A stretch of DNA of 64,000 bases. Origin: Chitinophagales bacterium (GTDB lineage: Bacteria; Bacteroidota; Bacteroidia; Chitinophagales; Chitinophagaceae). The position numbers were made by a program, and so were the translations under genes. Of this stretch, positions 1-9,450 are shown piece by piece. The notes beneath the pieces are model-generated. The model was not told the DNA's origin, searched no databases, and saw only the letters and a program-made list of their open reading frames with translations. The DNA is taken from positions 119,920 to 183,919 of the forward strand of contig JAURJU010000076.1 of the NCBI GenBank assembly GCA_030832085.1. Reading direction: 5' to 3'. Position 1 is the stretch's first letter; every line of letters starts with the position of its first letter.

Positions 1-1509
1 TGGAACATCAGTTCCCATGGATCCAATGGGCTCCTTGCCATCAAGCGCCATGGGAGCAATGATGTTGTCAAGGTCCTCAGAACTGTAGCCAAAGGCTTTT
101 TGGTATTTGAACACTTGTTCATGCTCCAGATGGGTGAACATGACCCTTGGTTCTGGAAGTTCATTTACCCTGATTTTGTATTTGTTGAGCCAATCGCCAT
201 AGGGCTTTTGGCTGCAAATGTTGTTTTTTACCTCATCATCACTGATGATTCTTCCTTCTTCTATGTCCACGATGAACATTTTTCCTGGCTGCAGCCTTCC
301 ATTTTCAATGATCAGTGATGGGTCCACTGGAAGTGCTCCCGTTTCAGAAGCCATGATGACCCTGTCGTCAGATGTAACACAGTACCTAGAAGGCCTGAGT
401 CCATTCCTGTCCAGGGTAGCACCAATCATCCTTCCGTCGGTAAATGAAATGGATGCTGGCCCATCCCATGGCTCCATGACGGAAGCATGGAATTCATAAA
501 AGGCCTTTTTCAGGGGATCCATGCTTTCATTTCCATCCCAGGCTTCTGGAATCAGCATCATCATCACCTGGGGCAAGGACCTGCCCGTCATGGTCAAGAG
601 TTCCATCATGTTGTCAAGGCTGGCCGAATCGCTTTGGCTGCCTGATATCAATGGCAACAACATGTCCATTTCCTCTTTGGAAAAATAAGGGGATGTATAT
701 CCTTTTTCGTTCGTTTTGATCCAGTTCAGGTTGCCCTGAAGGGTGTTGATCTCACCGTTGTGCGCAATGAAGCGAAACGGTTGTGCAAGTTTCCAGGACG
801 GAAAGGTATTGGTGGCAAAGCGGGAATGAACCAGTCCGAGCGCGCTGACCACTTTTCTGTTGCTGAGGTCAGGATAGTAGGATCTGACCTGTTTGCTGGT
901 CAGCTGACCTTTGTATACAATTACTTTATAAGAAAGGGATGCGATATAAAATCCAATCGGATCCTTTTTTACGGTATTGTTGATGAGATGGCTGGAATAA
1001 TTCCTCAACACGAACAGTTTTCTTTCAAAAGCCATCGGGTCTGTGATATGGTCGGGGCAGGCAACAAATACCTGTTCAATTTCAGGTTCCACGGAACGCG
1101 CTGTCAGGCCAATTTCTGTAGGATTTACCGGAACTTTTCTCCAGGCAAGCACCTCAAGACCCAGTTCCTCAGCGGTTCTGCTGAAAATATCCCTGCATTC
1201 CTCACGCAGCCTTATTTCCCTTGGAAAGAAGACAGATCCAACACCATAACGGCCAAATGCGGGAAGGTGTACTCCCATTTTCAGGCACTCATCAAAAAAG
1301 AATGCATGGGGCGTTTGGATCAGGATCCCCGCACCATCTCCAGTATTGCTTTCGCATCCACAGGCGCCCCTGTGTTCCATGTTTTCAAGAATGGTCAGGG
1401 CATCCGAAACCACCTGGTGGTTTTTGTTTCCCTTGATGTTGGCAACAAAGCCAATACCACATGCATCTCTCTCAAATTCAGGACGGTATAATCCCCGGTT
1501 TCTTGACAT
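1..1509 (-). CDS. gltB: Glutamate synthase large subunit, N-terminal 503 residues (partial)
   Basis: Large subunit of glutamate synthase, which moves the amide nitrogen of glutamine to 2-oxoglutarate. The visible part is the N-terminal Ntn-type glutaminase domain. The start ATG at 1509 gives MSRNRGLYRPEFERDACGIG: the Cys at residue 17 in ACGIGF is the expected nucleophile, exposed after removal of a short propeptide. Further family motifs follow, including ENMEHRGACGCESNTGDGAG, HNGEINTLQGN and WDGPASISFTDGR. The reading frame is open to base 1, so the synthase and FMN/Fe-S parts lie to the left of the window. No small subunit is visible here. The gene reads away from gcvP, on the same strand, with a 150-bp gap. 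Identity is secure; only completeness is unknown. Confidence 0.95.
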   Translation of the reverse strand, partial: MSRNRGLYRPEFERDACGIGFVANIKGNKNHQVVSDALTILENMEHRGACGCESNTGDGAGILIQTPHAFFFDECLKMGVHLPAFGRYGVGSVFFPREIRLREECRDIFSRTAEELGLEVLAWRKVPVNPTEIGLTARSVEPEIEQVFVACPDHITDPMAFERKLFVLRNYSSHLINNTVKKDPIGFYIASLSYKVIVYKGQLTSKQVRSYYPDLSNRKVVSALGLVHSRFATNTFPSWKLAQPFRFIAHNGEINTLQGNLNWIKTNEKGYTSPYFSKEEMDMLLPLISGSQSDSASLDNMMELLTMTGRSLPQVMMMLIPEAWDGNESMDPLKKAFYEFHASVMEPWDGPASISFTDGRMIGATLDRNGLRPSRYCVTSDDRVIMASETGALPVDPSLIIENGRLQPGKMFIVDIEEGRIISDDEVKNNICSQKPYGDWLNKYKIRVNELPEPRVMFTHLEHEQVFKYQKAFGYSSEDLDNIIAPMALDGKEPIGSMGTDVP

Positions 1510-1659
1510 AAGAAAGGAGTTTTTGAATAAAATCTATTGAATAGACTTTTTGGGTAAATAAAATCTAAAGCAGGGGCAAGCAGTCGTTTAAATTTACGAC
1601 AAGTCAGTCATTTATACGATCAAATGACGAAAAAAAATCAAAAATATTAGGGTCTATGG

Positions 1660-4539
1660 CTATTCGGCATAGCTGCTCACGGGTTCGCAGGTACATATAA
1701 GGTTCCTGTCCCCGAAAGTATTGTTTACCCTTGCAATGCTTGGCCAGAATTTGTTGGTCCAGATCCTCGCCGCAGGAAATGCCGCTTTCTCCCTTGTATA
1801 CGGCCTGTTCCACTCATTTCCACAGACATTGGCCTGTGTATGTGGGGCCCTTTTCAGCACATTGTCTTTTTTGTCTGCACTGCCTTCTTCAATTTCACGG
1901 ATTTCATTTCTGATGGAAATCATTGCATCACAAAACCTGTCAAGCTCGGCCTTGTCTTCACTTTCTGTGGGTTCAATCATGACCGTACCTGGTACCGGGA
2001 AACTGAGCGTTGGGGCATGAAACCCATAGTCCATCAATCTTTTGGCAAGATCTTCTGCCTCAATCTCTGCAGATTTCTTGAAGGGCCTCAGGTCAACGAT
2101 GAATTCGTGTGCGCAGGTTCCATTTTTACCCAGGTACAAAATGTCATAATGACCCATCAGCCTGGCTTTCATGTAGTTGGCATTGAGGATTGCATATGCG
2201 GTAGCATCTTTTAGTCCGTTTCCGCCCAACATCCTGATGTAGCCATAGCTGATCAAAAGGATGCTGGCACTTCCGAATGGCGCCCCACTTACTGCTGTAT
2301 TTCCTTTTGATATGTCCAATTTTGATGCAGTGGTTTGGGTATGTCCTGGCAAGAATGGTGCCAAATGGGCCTTTACACAAATTGGCCCCATGCCGGGTCC
2401 GCCACCACCGTGCGGGATGGCAAATGTTTTGTGGAGGTTCAAATGACAAACATCTGCGCCGATCAGGCCAGGTGCGGTGAGCCCCACCTGGGCATTCATG
2501 TTGGCGCCATCCATGTAGACCTGTCCTCCATGTCCATGGATGATGGACGTAATGTCCTTTACAGTTTCTTCATACACCCCATAGGTGCTGGGGTAGGTGA
2601 TCATGATCCCCGCCAGGTTTTCACTATGGAGCATTGCTTTTTCTTTGAGGTCATCAACATCGATGTATCCGTTTTCCAGTGCCTTGACTACAACCACTTT
2701 CATGCCTGCCATCACAGCAGAAGCCGGATTGGTGCCATGTGCCGAAATCGGGATCAGCATGACATTGCGGTGGTGGTCGTTCCTGGACAAGTGATAGCCT
2801 CTGATGGCAAGCAGTCCTGCGTATTCTCCTTGGGCTCCACTGTTCGGTTGTAGGCTGCAGGCATCGAATCCGGTAACTTCACAAAGGTATTTTGAAAGTT
2901 CGTCCAGCATGAACTGGTAGCCTTTGGTTTGCGAGGAAGGTGCAAATGGGTGAATTTGTCCCCAGCATGCCCAGCTCAAAGGAATCATTTCAGTTGCAGC
3001 ATTCAGTTTCATGGTGCAGCTGCCTAAAGAAATCATAGAGGTATTCAGCGATAAGTCCTTGTTTTCCAAGAACTTGATATACCTCATCATTTTACTTTCA
3101 CTGTGATGGCTGTTGAAAACAGGGTGTTGCAAAAAGGCGGATGTTCGAACCAGGCTTTCCGGAATATTGGTCAACCCATTCGATTCTGCCATTTCAAATG
3201 CTGCTTTTCCTTCCGGATCAAAACAGGAGAGCATTGAACGCACAGTGCCGGAATTGCTGGTTTCATCAAAGCTGATGCCCACCAGTGATGGGCTGATCAG
3301 CCGCAGGTTGATGTTTTTCTGCTCAGCCAATGAAACAATTGCAGCCGCATTGGGGGTTGTCACAGCCAATGTGTCAAAGTAGCGGGAGGAAGCCAGCTGG
3401 AAACCGAGTTTGTTCAATGTGCTGGCTGCAGCATTCGCGAACATGCTTGTTCTGGTGGCAATGTTTTTCAGCCCTTCAGGACCATGGTAGACGGCATACA
3501 TTGCCGCCATGTTGGCCAGAAGTGCCTGTGCTGTACATATGTTGGAGGTGGCTTTTTCTCTTTTGATGTGCTGCTCACGGGTTTGAAGCGCCATGCGCAA
3601 TGCCCGGTTACCGTCAGCATCTATGCTGACCCCGATGATTCTTCCGGGAATGCTGCGCTTGAATTCGTCCTTTGTGGCAAAGAAGGCTGCATGTGGTCCT
3701 CCGTATCCCAATGGGACACCAAAGCGTTGGGCTGAACCGCAGGCGGCATCAGCTCCCAGTTCACCGGGAGGCGTGATCAGGGTTAGTGCCAGCAGGTCAG
3801 TCGTCATCACAACGTATCCTCCAACTTCATGCACATGGTCAATAAAGCCCTTGTAGTCATTCAATGCCCCAAGGTTGTTGGGGTATTGAACCAGTGCTCC
3901 AAAATATGAATTATCTAATGTGGAAGATGAGAAATCTCCAGTAACTAATTCAATTCCAATTGGTAAGGCTCTCGTAATTAACAAATCAATTGTTTGCGGA
4001 AAACAGTTTTGATCCACAAAAAACTTGGGACGATCAATGTTGTCCTGTTTGTTGAGGGCGTTGAAAAACATGGTCATCGCTTCGGCTGCAGCAGTGGATT
4101 CATCCAACAATGATGCGTTGGCAATGGGCAACCCGGTCAAATCTGACACCATGGTCTGGAAATTGAGAAGGCTTTCCAATCGACCTTGTGCAATTTCTGC
4201 CTGGTATGGGGTGTATTGGGTGTACCAACCTGGATTTTCAAAAATATTTCTCAGGATAACACTTGGGGTATGGGTTCCATAATATCCTTGGCCAATGAAG
4301 TTGTTGGCAACAATGTTGGTCTCACCGATTGAACGGATGTGAGCAAGATAATCTGCCTCGCTCATTGCAGCAGGCACATCCAGGGAATTGTGGTTGACAA
4401 TATTGGGCGGTACTGTCTTCTCCACCAAAGCATCCAGGCTGGCTTCGCCAATGGTTTTGAGCATTTCTTTTTCTTCAATTGCGGAAGGTCCGATATGCCT
4501 GCCCCTGAATTCATTTGCCTGCTGTGATAAAAGGTTCAT
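1660..4539 (-). CDS. gcvP: Glycine dehydrogenase (decarboxylating), P protein
   Basis: P protein of the glycine cleavage system, a PLP enzyme that decarboxylates glycine and passes the aminomethyl group to lipoyl-GcvH. It has 959 residues, the length of the single-chain (fused P1/P2) form. The N-terminal half shows FRGRHIGPS and the ExxxNPGWYTQYTPYQAEIAQG region; the C-terminal half carries the PLP-lysine motif NLHKTFAIPHGGGGPG, with the lysine at about residue 704. The ATG at 4539 is preceded about 55 bp upstream by TAAATTTG (complement of 4595-4602), a Bacteroidota -7 element. No gcvT or gcvH lies beside it, so the system is dispersed in this genome. Confidence 0.97.
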   Translation of the reverse strand: MNLLSQQANEFRGRHIGPSAIEEKEMLKTIGEASLDALVEKTVPPNIVNHNSLDVPAAMSEADYLAHIRSIGETNIVANNFIGQGYYGTHTPSVILRNIFENPGWYTQYTPYQAEIAQGRLESLLNFQTMVSDLTGLPIANASLLDESTAAAEAMTMFFNALNKQDNIDRPKFFVDQNCFPQTIDLLITRALPIGIELVTGDFSSSTLDNSYFGALVQYPNNLGALNDYKGFIDHVHEVGGYVVMTTDLLALTLITPPGELGADAACGSAQRFGVPLGYGGPHAAFFATKDEFKRSIPGRIIGVSIDADGNRALRMALQTREQHIKREKATSNICTAQALLANMAAMYAVYHGPEGLKNIATRTSMFANAAASTLNKLGFQLASSRYFDTLAVTTPNAAAIVSLAEQKNINLRLISPSLVGISFDETSNSGTVRSMLSCFDPEGKAAFEMAESNGLTNIPESLVRTSAFLQHPVFNSHHSESKMMRYIKFLENKDLSLNTSMISLGSCTMKLNAATEMIPLSWACWGQIHPFAPSSQTKGYQFMLDELSKYLCEVTGFDACSLQPNSGAQGEYAGLLAIRGYHLSRNDHHRNVMLIPISAHGTNPASAVMAGMKVVVVKALENGYIDVDDLKEKAMLHSENLAGIMITYPSTYGVYEETVKDITSIIHGHGGQVYMDGANMNAQVGLTAPGLIGADVCHLNLHKTFAIPHGGGGPGMGPICVKAHLAPFLPGHTQTTASKLDISKGNTAVSGAPFGSASILLISYGYIRMLGGNGLKDATAYAILNANYMKARLMGHYDILYLGKNGTCAHEFIVDLRPFKKSAEIEAEDLAKRLMDYGFHAPTLSFPVPGTVMIEPTESEDKAELDRFCDAMISIRNEIREIEEGSADKKDNVLKRAPHTQANVCGNEWNRPYTREKAAFPAARIWTNKFWPSIARVNNTFGDRNLICTCEPVSSYAE

Positions 4540-4707
4540 GGAAGTTTCTTTGATCGTTAGGAATGCTGCATGTTGATCGATACAGTAACGGGTGCAAATT
4601 TAATCAGAAGGTGCCAGTATACAGTTACTTTGTGTACTGAAAATCAGGAATGTGGATTAAATGGTGAAACAGTAGTTTGGCGTTCTTTTTGGATTTAATT
4701 TTGGGAG

Positions 4708-5193
4708 ATGGGAGATGGACTTTTGATCAATTGGGAAAAGCGTTCTGCTGAGCATGCAAAAGCCTACAAGGCTTTTCTGCAAAGGGTCAACAAGAACACT
4801 GCACTGAAGCTGTTACCGGCATTGAGTGAGGAGGCCTATGCGCAGGTTGATTGTCTGGCATGTGCAAACTGCTGCAAAAATTATTCTCCCCGTTTTAAAA
4901 CGCCTGACATCAAGCGCATCAGCAAGGTGTTGGGTATGAAGGAAGGGGTTTTTATTGAGCGCTATCTCAACATCGACGCTGATGGGGATTATGTACTGCA
5001 ATCCACACCATGTCCCTTTCTAGGGGCAGACAATTGCTGTTCCATTTATGAGGACAGGCCTTCCGATTGCAGGCGTTTTCCTTATACTGATGAAGATGTC
5101 TTTGTCAAGCGCCAAGCCATAACACTGAAAAACACCTCTTTTTGTCCTATTGCCCATGTGGTGATCGAAAGATTGATGGAAGCGTCAAAGTAA
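4708..5193 (+). CDS. YkgJ-family cysteine-cluster protein
   Basis: A 161-residue protein of the YkgJ (UPF0153, zinc/iron-chelating) family, whose biochemical role is not established. Two cysteine groups are visible: CLACANCC near residues 50-57, and CPFLGADNCCSIYEDRPSDC further on, together the family's CxxCxxCC...CPFL...C.IY..RP..C signature. Such clusters are believed to bind a metal or Fe-S centre. The ATG at 4708 lies only four bases after TAATTTTG (4696-4703), a good -7 promoter element, so the mRNA may be nearly leaderless. The stop is one base from the stop of the convergent MFS gene. Confidence 0.88.
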   Translation: MGDGLLINWEKRSAEHAKAYKAFLQRVNKNTALKLLPALSEEAYAQVDCLACANCCKNYSPRFKTPDIKRISKVLGMKEGVFIERYLNIDADGDYVLQSTPCPFLGADNCCSIYEDRPSDCRRFPYTDEDVFVKRQAITLKNTSFCPIAHVVIERLMEASK

Positions 5194-5194
5194 G

Positions 5195-6439
5195 TCAATA
5201 CTTGATTTTTCTGATGGTTGGAATTTTGAACCAGGTATAAACAACGATTCCCAATGTCATCATTCCCCCAAATACAACCGATGGCACCACGCCCATCAGC
5301 CTTGATGCAAATCCACTTTCAAATGCACCGAGTTCATTCGAGGAGATGACGAAAATGCTGTTCAACGCAGATACACGTCCCTTCATTTCTTCTGGCGTTT
5401 TGGTTTGAAGGATGGTGGACCTCACGATCATGCTGATGCCATCCAACAATCCGGAAACCAAGAGTGCGGCAAAAGAAATCCAAAACATGTTGGAAAGCCC
5501 AAATACAACCATGGTCATTCCAAATCCTGCCACGCAGAGCAGCATGGTCCTGCCCTGGTCTTTTTTCATCGGTATGAAATTGATGACCATCATCACAGCA
5601 ATGGCACCAATGCCTGGGGCTGATCGCAGGATTCCCAATCCTTCTGCACCTGTTTTCAGGATCACTTCTGAAAAATAGGGCAGCAATGCAGTTGCCCCTC
5701 CGAAAAAAACGGCAAAAAGATCCAGGCTCAGCACCCCAAGAATTTCTTTGGTTTTCCAAACGAACCGGAATCCTTCCCGGATGCTTTTCAGCATGGGTTC
5801 ACGGGATACCGTGAATTGGGGTGGTTTTGGTGAGATGAAGAAAAGTACAACAACGGATAGCGCAAGCAGGAGTACCATTAGGGAGAATGTAAAGGTGATT
5901 CCCTGTGCCCCATAAAGGATTCCCCCAATGGCAGGGCCGCCTACCCCCGCAATTTGCCATGTGCTCATGTGCCAGCTGACGGCGTTGGGCATTTCCTTTT
6001 TTGGTACTAGACTGCTGACCAGGGCAAATGAGGTTGGGCCACTGAACGCCCTTGCAATTCCGGTACAAAATGCAATGGAATATATACAAACAAGGATAAA
6101 GGTTTGACTGAACAGGCTTGATGCATGTTTGCTGGTGATAAATGTGAAAAGTATGGTGAGCAACAGGTTGCCTGCAATACTCAGGTGAAGCAGTTTTTTC
6201 TTGTCTGTCCTGTCAATGATATATCCGGAGTATATCGCCATGATGACGGCAGGAACAAATTCAACCAATCCAATCAAACCAATGCTGAATGGATCCTTGG
6301 TAATTTCAAAGACCTTCCAGCTGATCAGGGTGGCCTGCATGGTCAATACCATGATGAAGAGAAACCGGGCCATGATGTATAACCTGAATTCCGGATAGCG
6401 CAGGGCCGCAAAACTATGGTGCTTCAGCAGTTTCAGCAT
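5195..6439 (-). CDS. MFS transporter, enterobactin-exporter-like family
   Basis: A 414-residue major facilitator superfamily permease with about 12 hydrophobic segments. The loop sequence SGYIIDRTDKKKLL after the second segment matches the MFS motif A position (G-x-x-x-D-R-x-x-R/K-K/R). The overall pattern resembles the EntS/MFS_3 exporter group, but the substrate cannot be read from sequence. The ATG at 6439 (MLKLLKHHSFAALRYPEF) is preferred. The open frame extends 48 codons further upstream into the deoxynucleoside kinase gene, and that stretch has no membrane character. It lies 31 bp downstream of the kinase on the same strand, possibly in the same transcript, and is convergent with the YkgJ-family gene. 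Confidence 0.85.
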   Translation of the reverse strand: MLKLLKHHSFAALRYPEFRLYIMARFLFIMVLTMQATLISWKVFEITKDPFSIGLIGLVEFVPAVIMAIYSGYIIDRTDKKKLLHLSIAGNLLLTILFTFITSKHASSLFSQTFILVCIYSIAFCTGIARAFSGPTSFALVSSLVPKKEMPNAVSWHMSTWQIAGVGGPAIGGILYGAQGITFTFSLMVLLLALSVVVLFFISPKPPQFTVSREPMLKSIREGFRFVWKTKEILGVLSLDLFAVFFGGATALLPYFSEVILKTGAEGLGILRSAPGIGAIAVMMVINFIPMKKDQGRTMLLCVAGFGMTMVVFGLSNMFWISFAALLVSGLLDGISMIVRSTILQTKTPEEMKGRVSALNSIFVISSNELGAFESGFASRLMGVVPSVVFGGMMTLGIVVYTWFKIPTIRKIKY

Positions 6440-6470
6440 CGTTGTAATTTTTGTTTTGGATGGAACTGCA

Positions 6471-7103
6471 TCAGGGCAGGGAAATAAAATGTTGCCCATC
6501 CTCATAGTCCTTGTCCAATGCCTGAATGATGGTGTCCAGGTGTTTGGGATTGTCGATGAAATCCGCATTGCTGGCATCCACAAACAGTGTTTTCATGTTG
6601 TGCTGTTTGATATAATGCGTATAGGTTTGTTGAATGTTGTACAGGTAATCGTTCTGGATGTTTTGCTCATATGACCTGTTTCTTTTTTTGATATTTTCTT
6701 GCAATTTGCTGACCGGTGAATGAAGATAGATAAGCAATTCGGGCTGTATCATCTGATGGTGCATGATGTCGAAAAGCCTTTGGTAGAGCCTGAATTCATC
6801 ATCAGGCAGGTTGATTTTTGCGAAGAGCAGGCATTTGGTAAAAAGATAATCTGAAATGGTCATTGTTTGAAAAAGGTCTTGCTGGCCAACCAGGTCTTTT
6901 TGTTGTTTGTATCTTTCGGCCATGAAGAAGAGTTCTACCGAAAAGGCATATTGAGCCGGATTGTCGTAAAACTTCGCCAAAAATGGGTTGTCGGCAAATT
7001 CTTCCAGGATCAGCCTTGCATTCAGGTGCTCTGCAAGCAGTTTGGCCAGTGTTGTTTTTCCCGCCCCGATATTTCCCTCTATGGTGATGAAATTGTATTT
7101 CAT
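6471..7103 (-). CDS. Deoxynucleoside kinase family protein
   Basis: Phosphorylates deoxynucleosides for dNTP salvage. The 210-residue protein starts with MKYNFITIEGNIGAGKTT, a P-loop typical of the dNK/dGK/dCK family, followed by LEEFADNPFLAKFYDNP and FSVELFFMAERYKQ, where the acidic and aromatic substrate residues of the family sit. The lid region RNRSYEQNI is present. Which deoxynucleoside is preferred cannot be told. It lies 26 bp downstream of folK on the same strand, a folK-dNK pairing that is common in Bacteroidota. The ATG at 7103 is the only sensible start ahead of the P-loop. Confidence 0.9.
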   Translation of the reverse strand: MKYNFITIEGNIGAGKTTLAKLLAEHLNARLILEEFADNPFLAKFYDNPAQYAFSVELFFMAERYKQQKDLVGQQDLFQTMTISDYLFTKCLLFAKINLPDDEFRLYQRLFDIMHHQMIQPELLIYLHSPVSKLQENIKKRNRSYEQNIQNDYLYNIQQTYTHYIKQHNMKTLFVDASNADFIDNPKHLDTIIQALDKDYEDGQHFISLP

Positions 7104-7129
7104 GGATTGTTTTGTTCAAACCCGATGGT

Positions 7130-7636
7130 TCAGCATGTCTTTTTTGGGTCTTTGATAATATAGGACCTTACTTCCAATTGGTCAGGGCATTCTTCCAGCA
7201 ACTGGCGTACTGTTTTTTTTGAAACGGGATCAACTTTGTTGCTGTTCAATTCAACAAGGGGCACCAGTGCAAACTTTCGCAGGTAAATCCTGGGATGCGG
7301 AACCTTTAGCTCTGGCAAATCAACTGTTTCATCCTCATAATAGAGGATGTCGATGTCAATGTTTCTCTCCCCATTCCGTTCCATCCTTGTTCTTCCCATG
7401 GCCTGTTCTATGTCAAGTATGGCAGACATGAGGCTGCTGGCGGAAAGGTTGCTCTGGATGACCAATACCTGGTTCAGGAAAGCCGGCTGGTCCTCTTTTC
7501 CCCAGGCATCTGTTTCATAAATGGACGAAGATTTGATCAACCGGCCACAATGGGTATTGATTTGTCTGGTGGCCTCCCTTAAAAAAAAAGAACGGTCTCC
7601 AATATTACCACCTATCAATAAATACACTTCTTTCAT
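7130..7636 (-). CDS. folK: 2-amino-4-hydroxy-6-hydroxymethyldihydropteridine pyrophosphokinase
   Basis: HPPK transfers pyrophosphate from ATP to 6-hydroxymethyl-dihydropterin in folate synthesis. The 168-residue protein begins MKEVYLLIGGNIGDR and carries SSIYETDAWG, QPAFLNQVL and the signature GERNIDIDILYY followed by VPHPRIYLRKFALVPL. The start at 7636 is chosen over an in-frame ATG at 7690, because the longer form adds 18 non-family residues and would leave only five bases before the divergent sppA start. A short GC-rich inverted repeat (CCCGC-GTTG-GCGGG, 7645-7658) lies just upstream in the divergent promoter region. Confidence 0.94.
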   Translation of the reverse strand: MKEVYLLIGGNIGDRSFFLREATRQINTHCGRLIKSSSIYETDAWGKEDQPAFLNQVLVIQSNLSASSLMSAILDIEQAMGRTRMERNGERNIDIDILYYEDETVDLPELKVPHPRIYLRKFALVPLVELNSNKVDPVSKKTVRQLLEECPDQLEVRSYIIKDPKKTC

Positions 7637-7695
7637 AAATAGATCCCGCGTTGGCGGGTAAAGTTCTTTAATTTCGCTTTCTAAATTCATTTGCA

Positions 7696-9450
7696 GTGAA
7701 AAGTTTTTTTAAAAGTTTTTTTGCGTCACTGTTGGCCCTGATCCTTTTTTTCGGGTTGATTTTCCTGTTGTTCTTTGGTATAGCAGGCGCATTCCTTGCT
7801 TCAGAAAAAGTTACGGTTGAGGGAAAATCGGTGTTGGTGATAGACCTTTCAAAAGAGTTGAAAGACCGGATCATTGAAGATCCAATTGCTGAAATCACCG
7901 GGGAAGACAACCAGCCCGACCTGAATACTGCTGTCAAGTTGATTGAAAATGCAGCCAAGGATTCTTCTGTCAGGGGCATATATATTCTGGCAAAGGACAA
8001 TGCCAATGGCTTTGCTGCCTCATCAGAATTGCGTAAGGCACTGCAATCCTTCAGGATGTCCAAGAAGTTCATCGTTGGATATGGAGATTATATTTCACAA
8101 AAGGCATACTATGTAGCAAGTGTGGCAGACCGTGTTTTTTGCCATCCCAAAGGCATGTTTGAATGGCAGGGAATGTCTGTTGAATATGTATTTTTCAAAA
8201 GTATGATCGACAAACTGGAAATCAAGCCTCAGATTTTCTATGCAGGTAAATTCAAAAGTGCTACTGAACCTTTCCGGGCTACTTCCATGACCGATGCCAA
8301 CAGGGAACAAACAGGGGTTTGGTTGAACGACATCTATGGCGAAATGGTCAACAGTGTAGCGGTTTCCAGGAACAAGAATAGGGATTCCCTAAAGGCTTAC
8401 GCCAATCAATTTTTATTGGACAGGCCTGAAAAAGCTGTCACAGCCGGATTGTTGGATGGGTTGAAATACGACGATCAGGTGAGAAGCGAGATCAGGGCAA
8501 GGTTGAAAATTGATGCAAACGAAAAAATAAATTTCATCAGCCTGGCCAAATATTCAAAGGCAGTGAATGTGGGCGGAGCCTATTCAAAAGACAAGATTGC
8601 CATCGTGTTGGCTGAAGGGGACATTGTATATGGCAAAGGATCTCCAGACCAGATAGGCTCGGATGAATACTTGGCGTTGCTCAGAAAAATACGCGCAGAC
8701 AAATCCATCAAAGCCTTGGTCTTGCGTGTAAATTCTCCTGGAGGCAGCAGCCTCGCCAGTGAAATCATATGGCGTGAACTTGAGCTCATCAAAAAAGAGG
8801 GTAAAAAGATTGTTGTATCAATGGGCAATGTCGCTGCGAGTGGAGGTTATTATATTGCCTGCAATGCAGATAAAATATTGGTTCAGCCCAATACCATCAC
8901 CGGTTCTATAGGGGTGTTTTCAATTGTTCCCGATTTCTCCACCTTCATGAACAACAAATTGGGTATTACATTTGACCGTGTCAAAACAGGAGAATATGCA
9001 GACCTGCCCAGTGTTACTCGGGCAATGACAGAAGGTGAGAAGCGGTTTATTCAAGCACAGGTAGACCAAATATACCTTGATTTTAAAACGCGGGTTGCAG
9101 ACGGGCGAAAGCGGGATATTGGTTATATCGACAGCATTGCTCAAGGCCGGGTATGGACAGGTAGCCGCGCCATAACATTGGGATTGGCAGACAGGGTAGG
9201 TGGCCTGGAAGAGGCCATAGCGGAAGCTGCGAAGATGGCCGGTATCAAGGAATTCAAAGTCAGAAAATATCCTGAGCCAAAGTCATTGCTCGAATACCTT
9301 ATGGAAAAAGGCAGTACCGATTTTGCGGCATCAACCCTACAAAAGGAGCTGGGCGACGAAGAATATCAACTCTTGAAGCGCATCAGGGCAATGAAACAGG
9401 AAAAGGGTGAAATCAAAACCCAACTTCCATTTGAGTTCATCATCAAGTGA
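7696..9450 (+). CDS. sppA: Signal peptide peptidase SppA, 67 kDa type
   Basis: Membrane-anchored serine protease that degrades cleaved signal peptides at the outer face of the inner membrane. The 584-residue protein has one N-terminal membrane segment (residues about 8-32) and two tandem S49 domains, as in the E. coli 67K form. The general-base lysine lies in FYAGKFKSATEPF (K185) and the nucleophile in GNVAASGGYYIA (S382), so the dyad is split between the two halves as expected. The start is a GTG at 7696; no ATG lies early in this frame. The 3' end overlaps the next gene by four bases (GTGA), suggesting translational coupling. Confidence 0.94.
   Translation: MKSFFKSFFASLLALILFFGLIFLLFFGIAGAFLASEKVTVEGKSVLVIDLSKELKDRIIEDPIAEITGEDNQPDLNTAVKLIENAAKDSSVRGIYILAKDNANGFAASSELRKALQSFRMSKKFIVGYGDYISQKAYYVASVADRVFCHPKGMFEWQGMSVEYVFFKSMIDKLEIKPQIFYAGKFKSATEPFRATSMTDANREQTGVWLNDIYGEMVNSVAVSRNKNRDSLKAYANQFLLDRPEKAVTAGLLDGLKYDDQVRSEIRARLKIDANEKINFISLAKYSKAVNVGGAYSKDKIAIVLAEGDIVYGKGSPDQIGSDEYLALLRKIRADKSIKALVLRVNSPGGSSLASEIIWRELELIKKEGKKIVVSMGNVAASGGYYIACNADKILVQPNTITGSIGVFSIVPDFSTFMNNKLGITFDRVKTGEYADLPSVTRAMTEGEKRFIQAQVDQIYLDFKTRVADGRKRDIGYIDSIAQGRVWTGSRAITLGLADRVGGLEEAIAEAAKMAGIKEFKVRKYPEPKSLLEYLMEKGSTDFAASTLQKELGDEEYQLLKRIRAMKQEKGEIKTQLPFEFIIK

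Noticed and set aside
760..1491. A 243-codon plus-strand open frame
   Set aside because: It is antisense to gltB, whose translation on the minus strand shows unmistakable glutamate synthase motifs through the whole interval.
1533..1545. TCTATT-G-AATAGA inverted repeat upstream of gltB as operator
   Set aside because: Six-base AT-rich arms with no extension; not distinguishable from chance.
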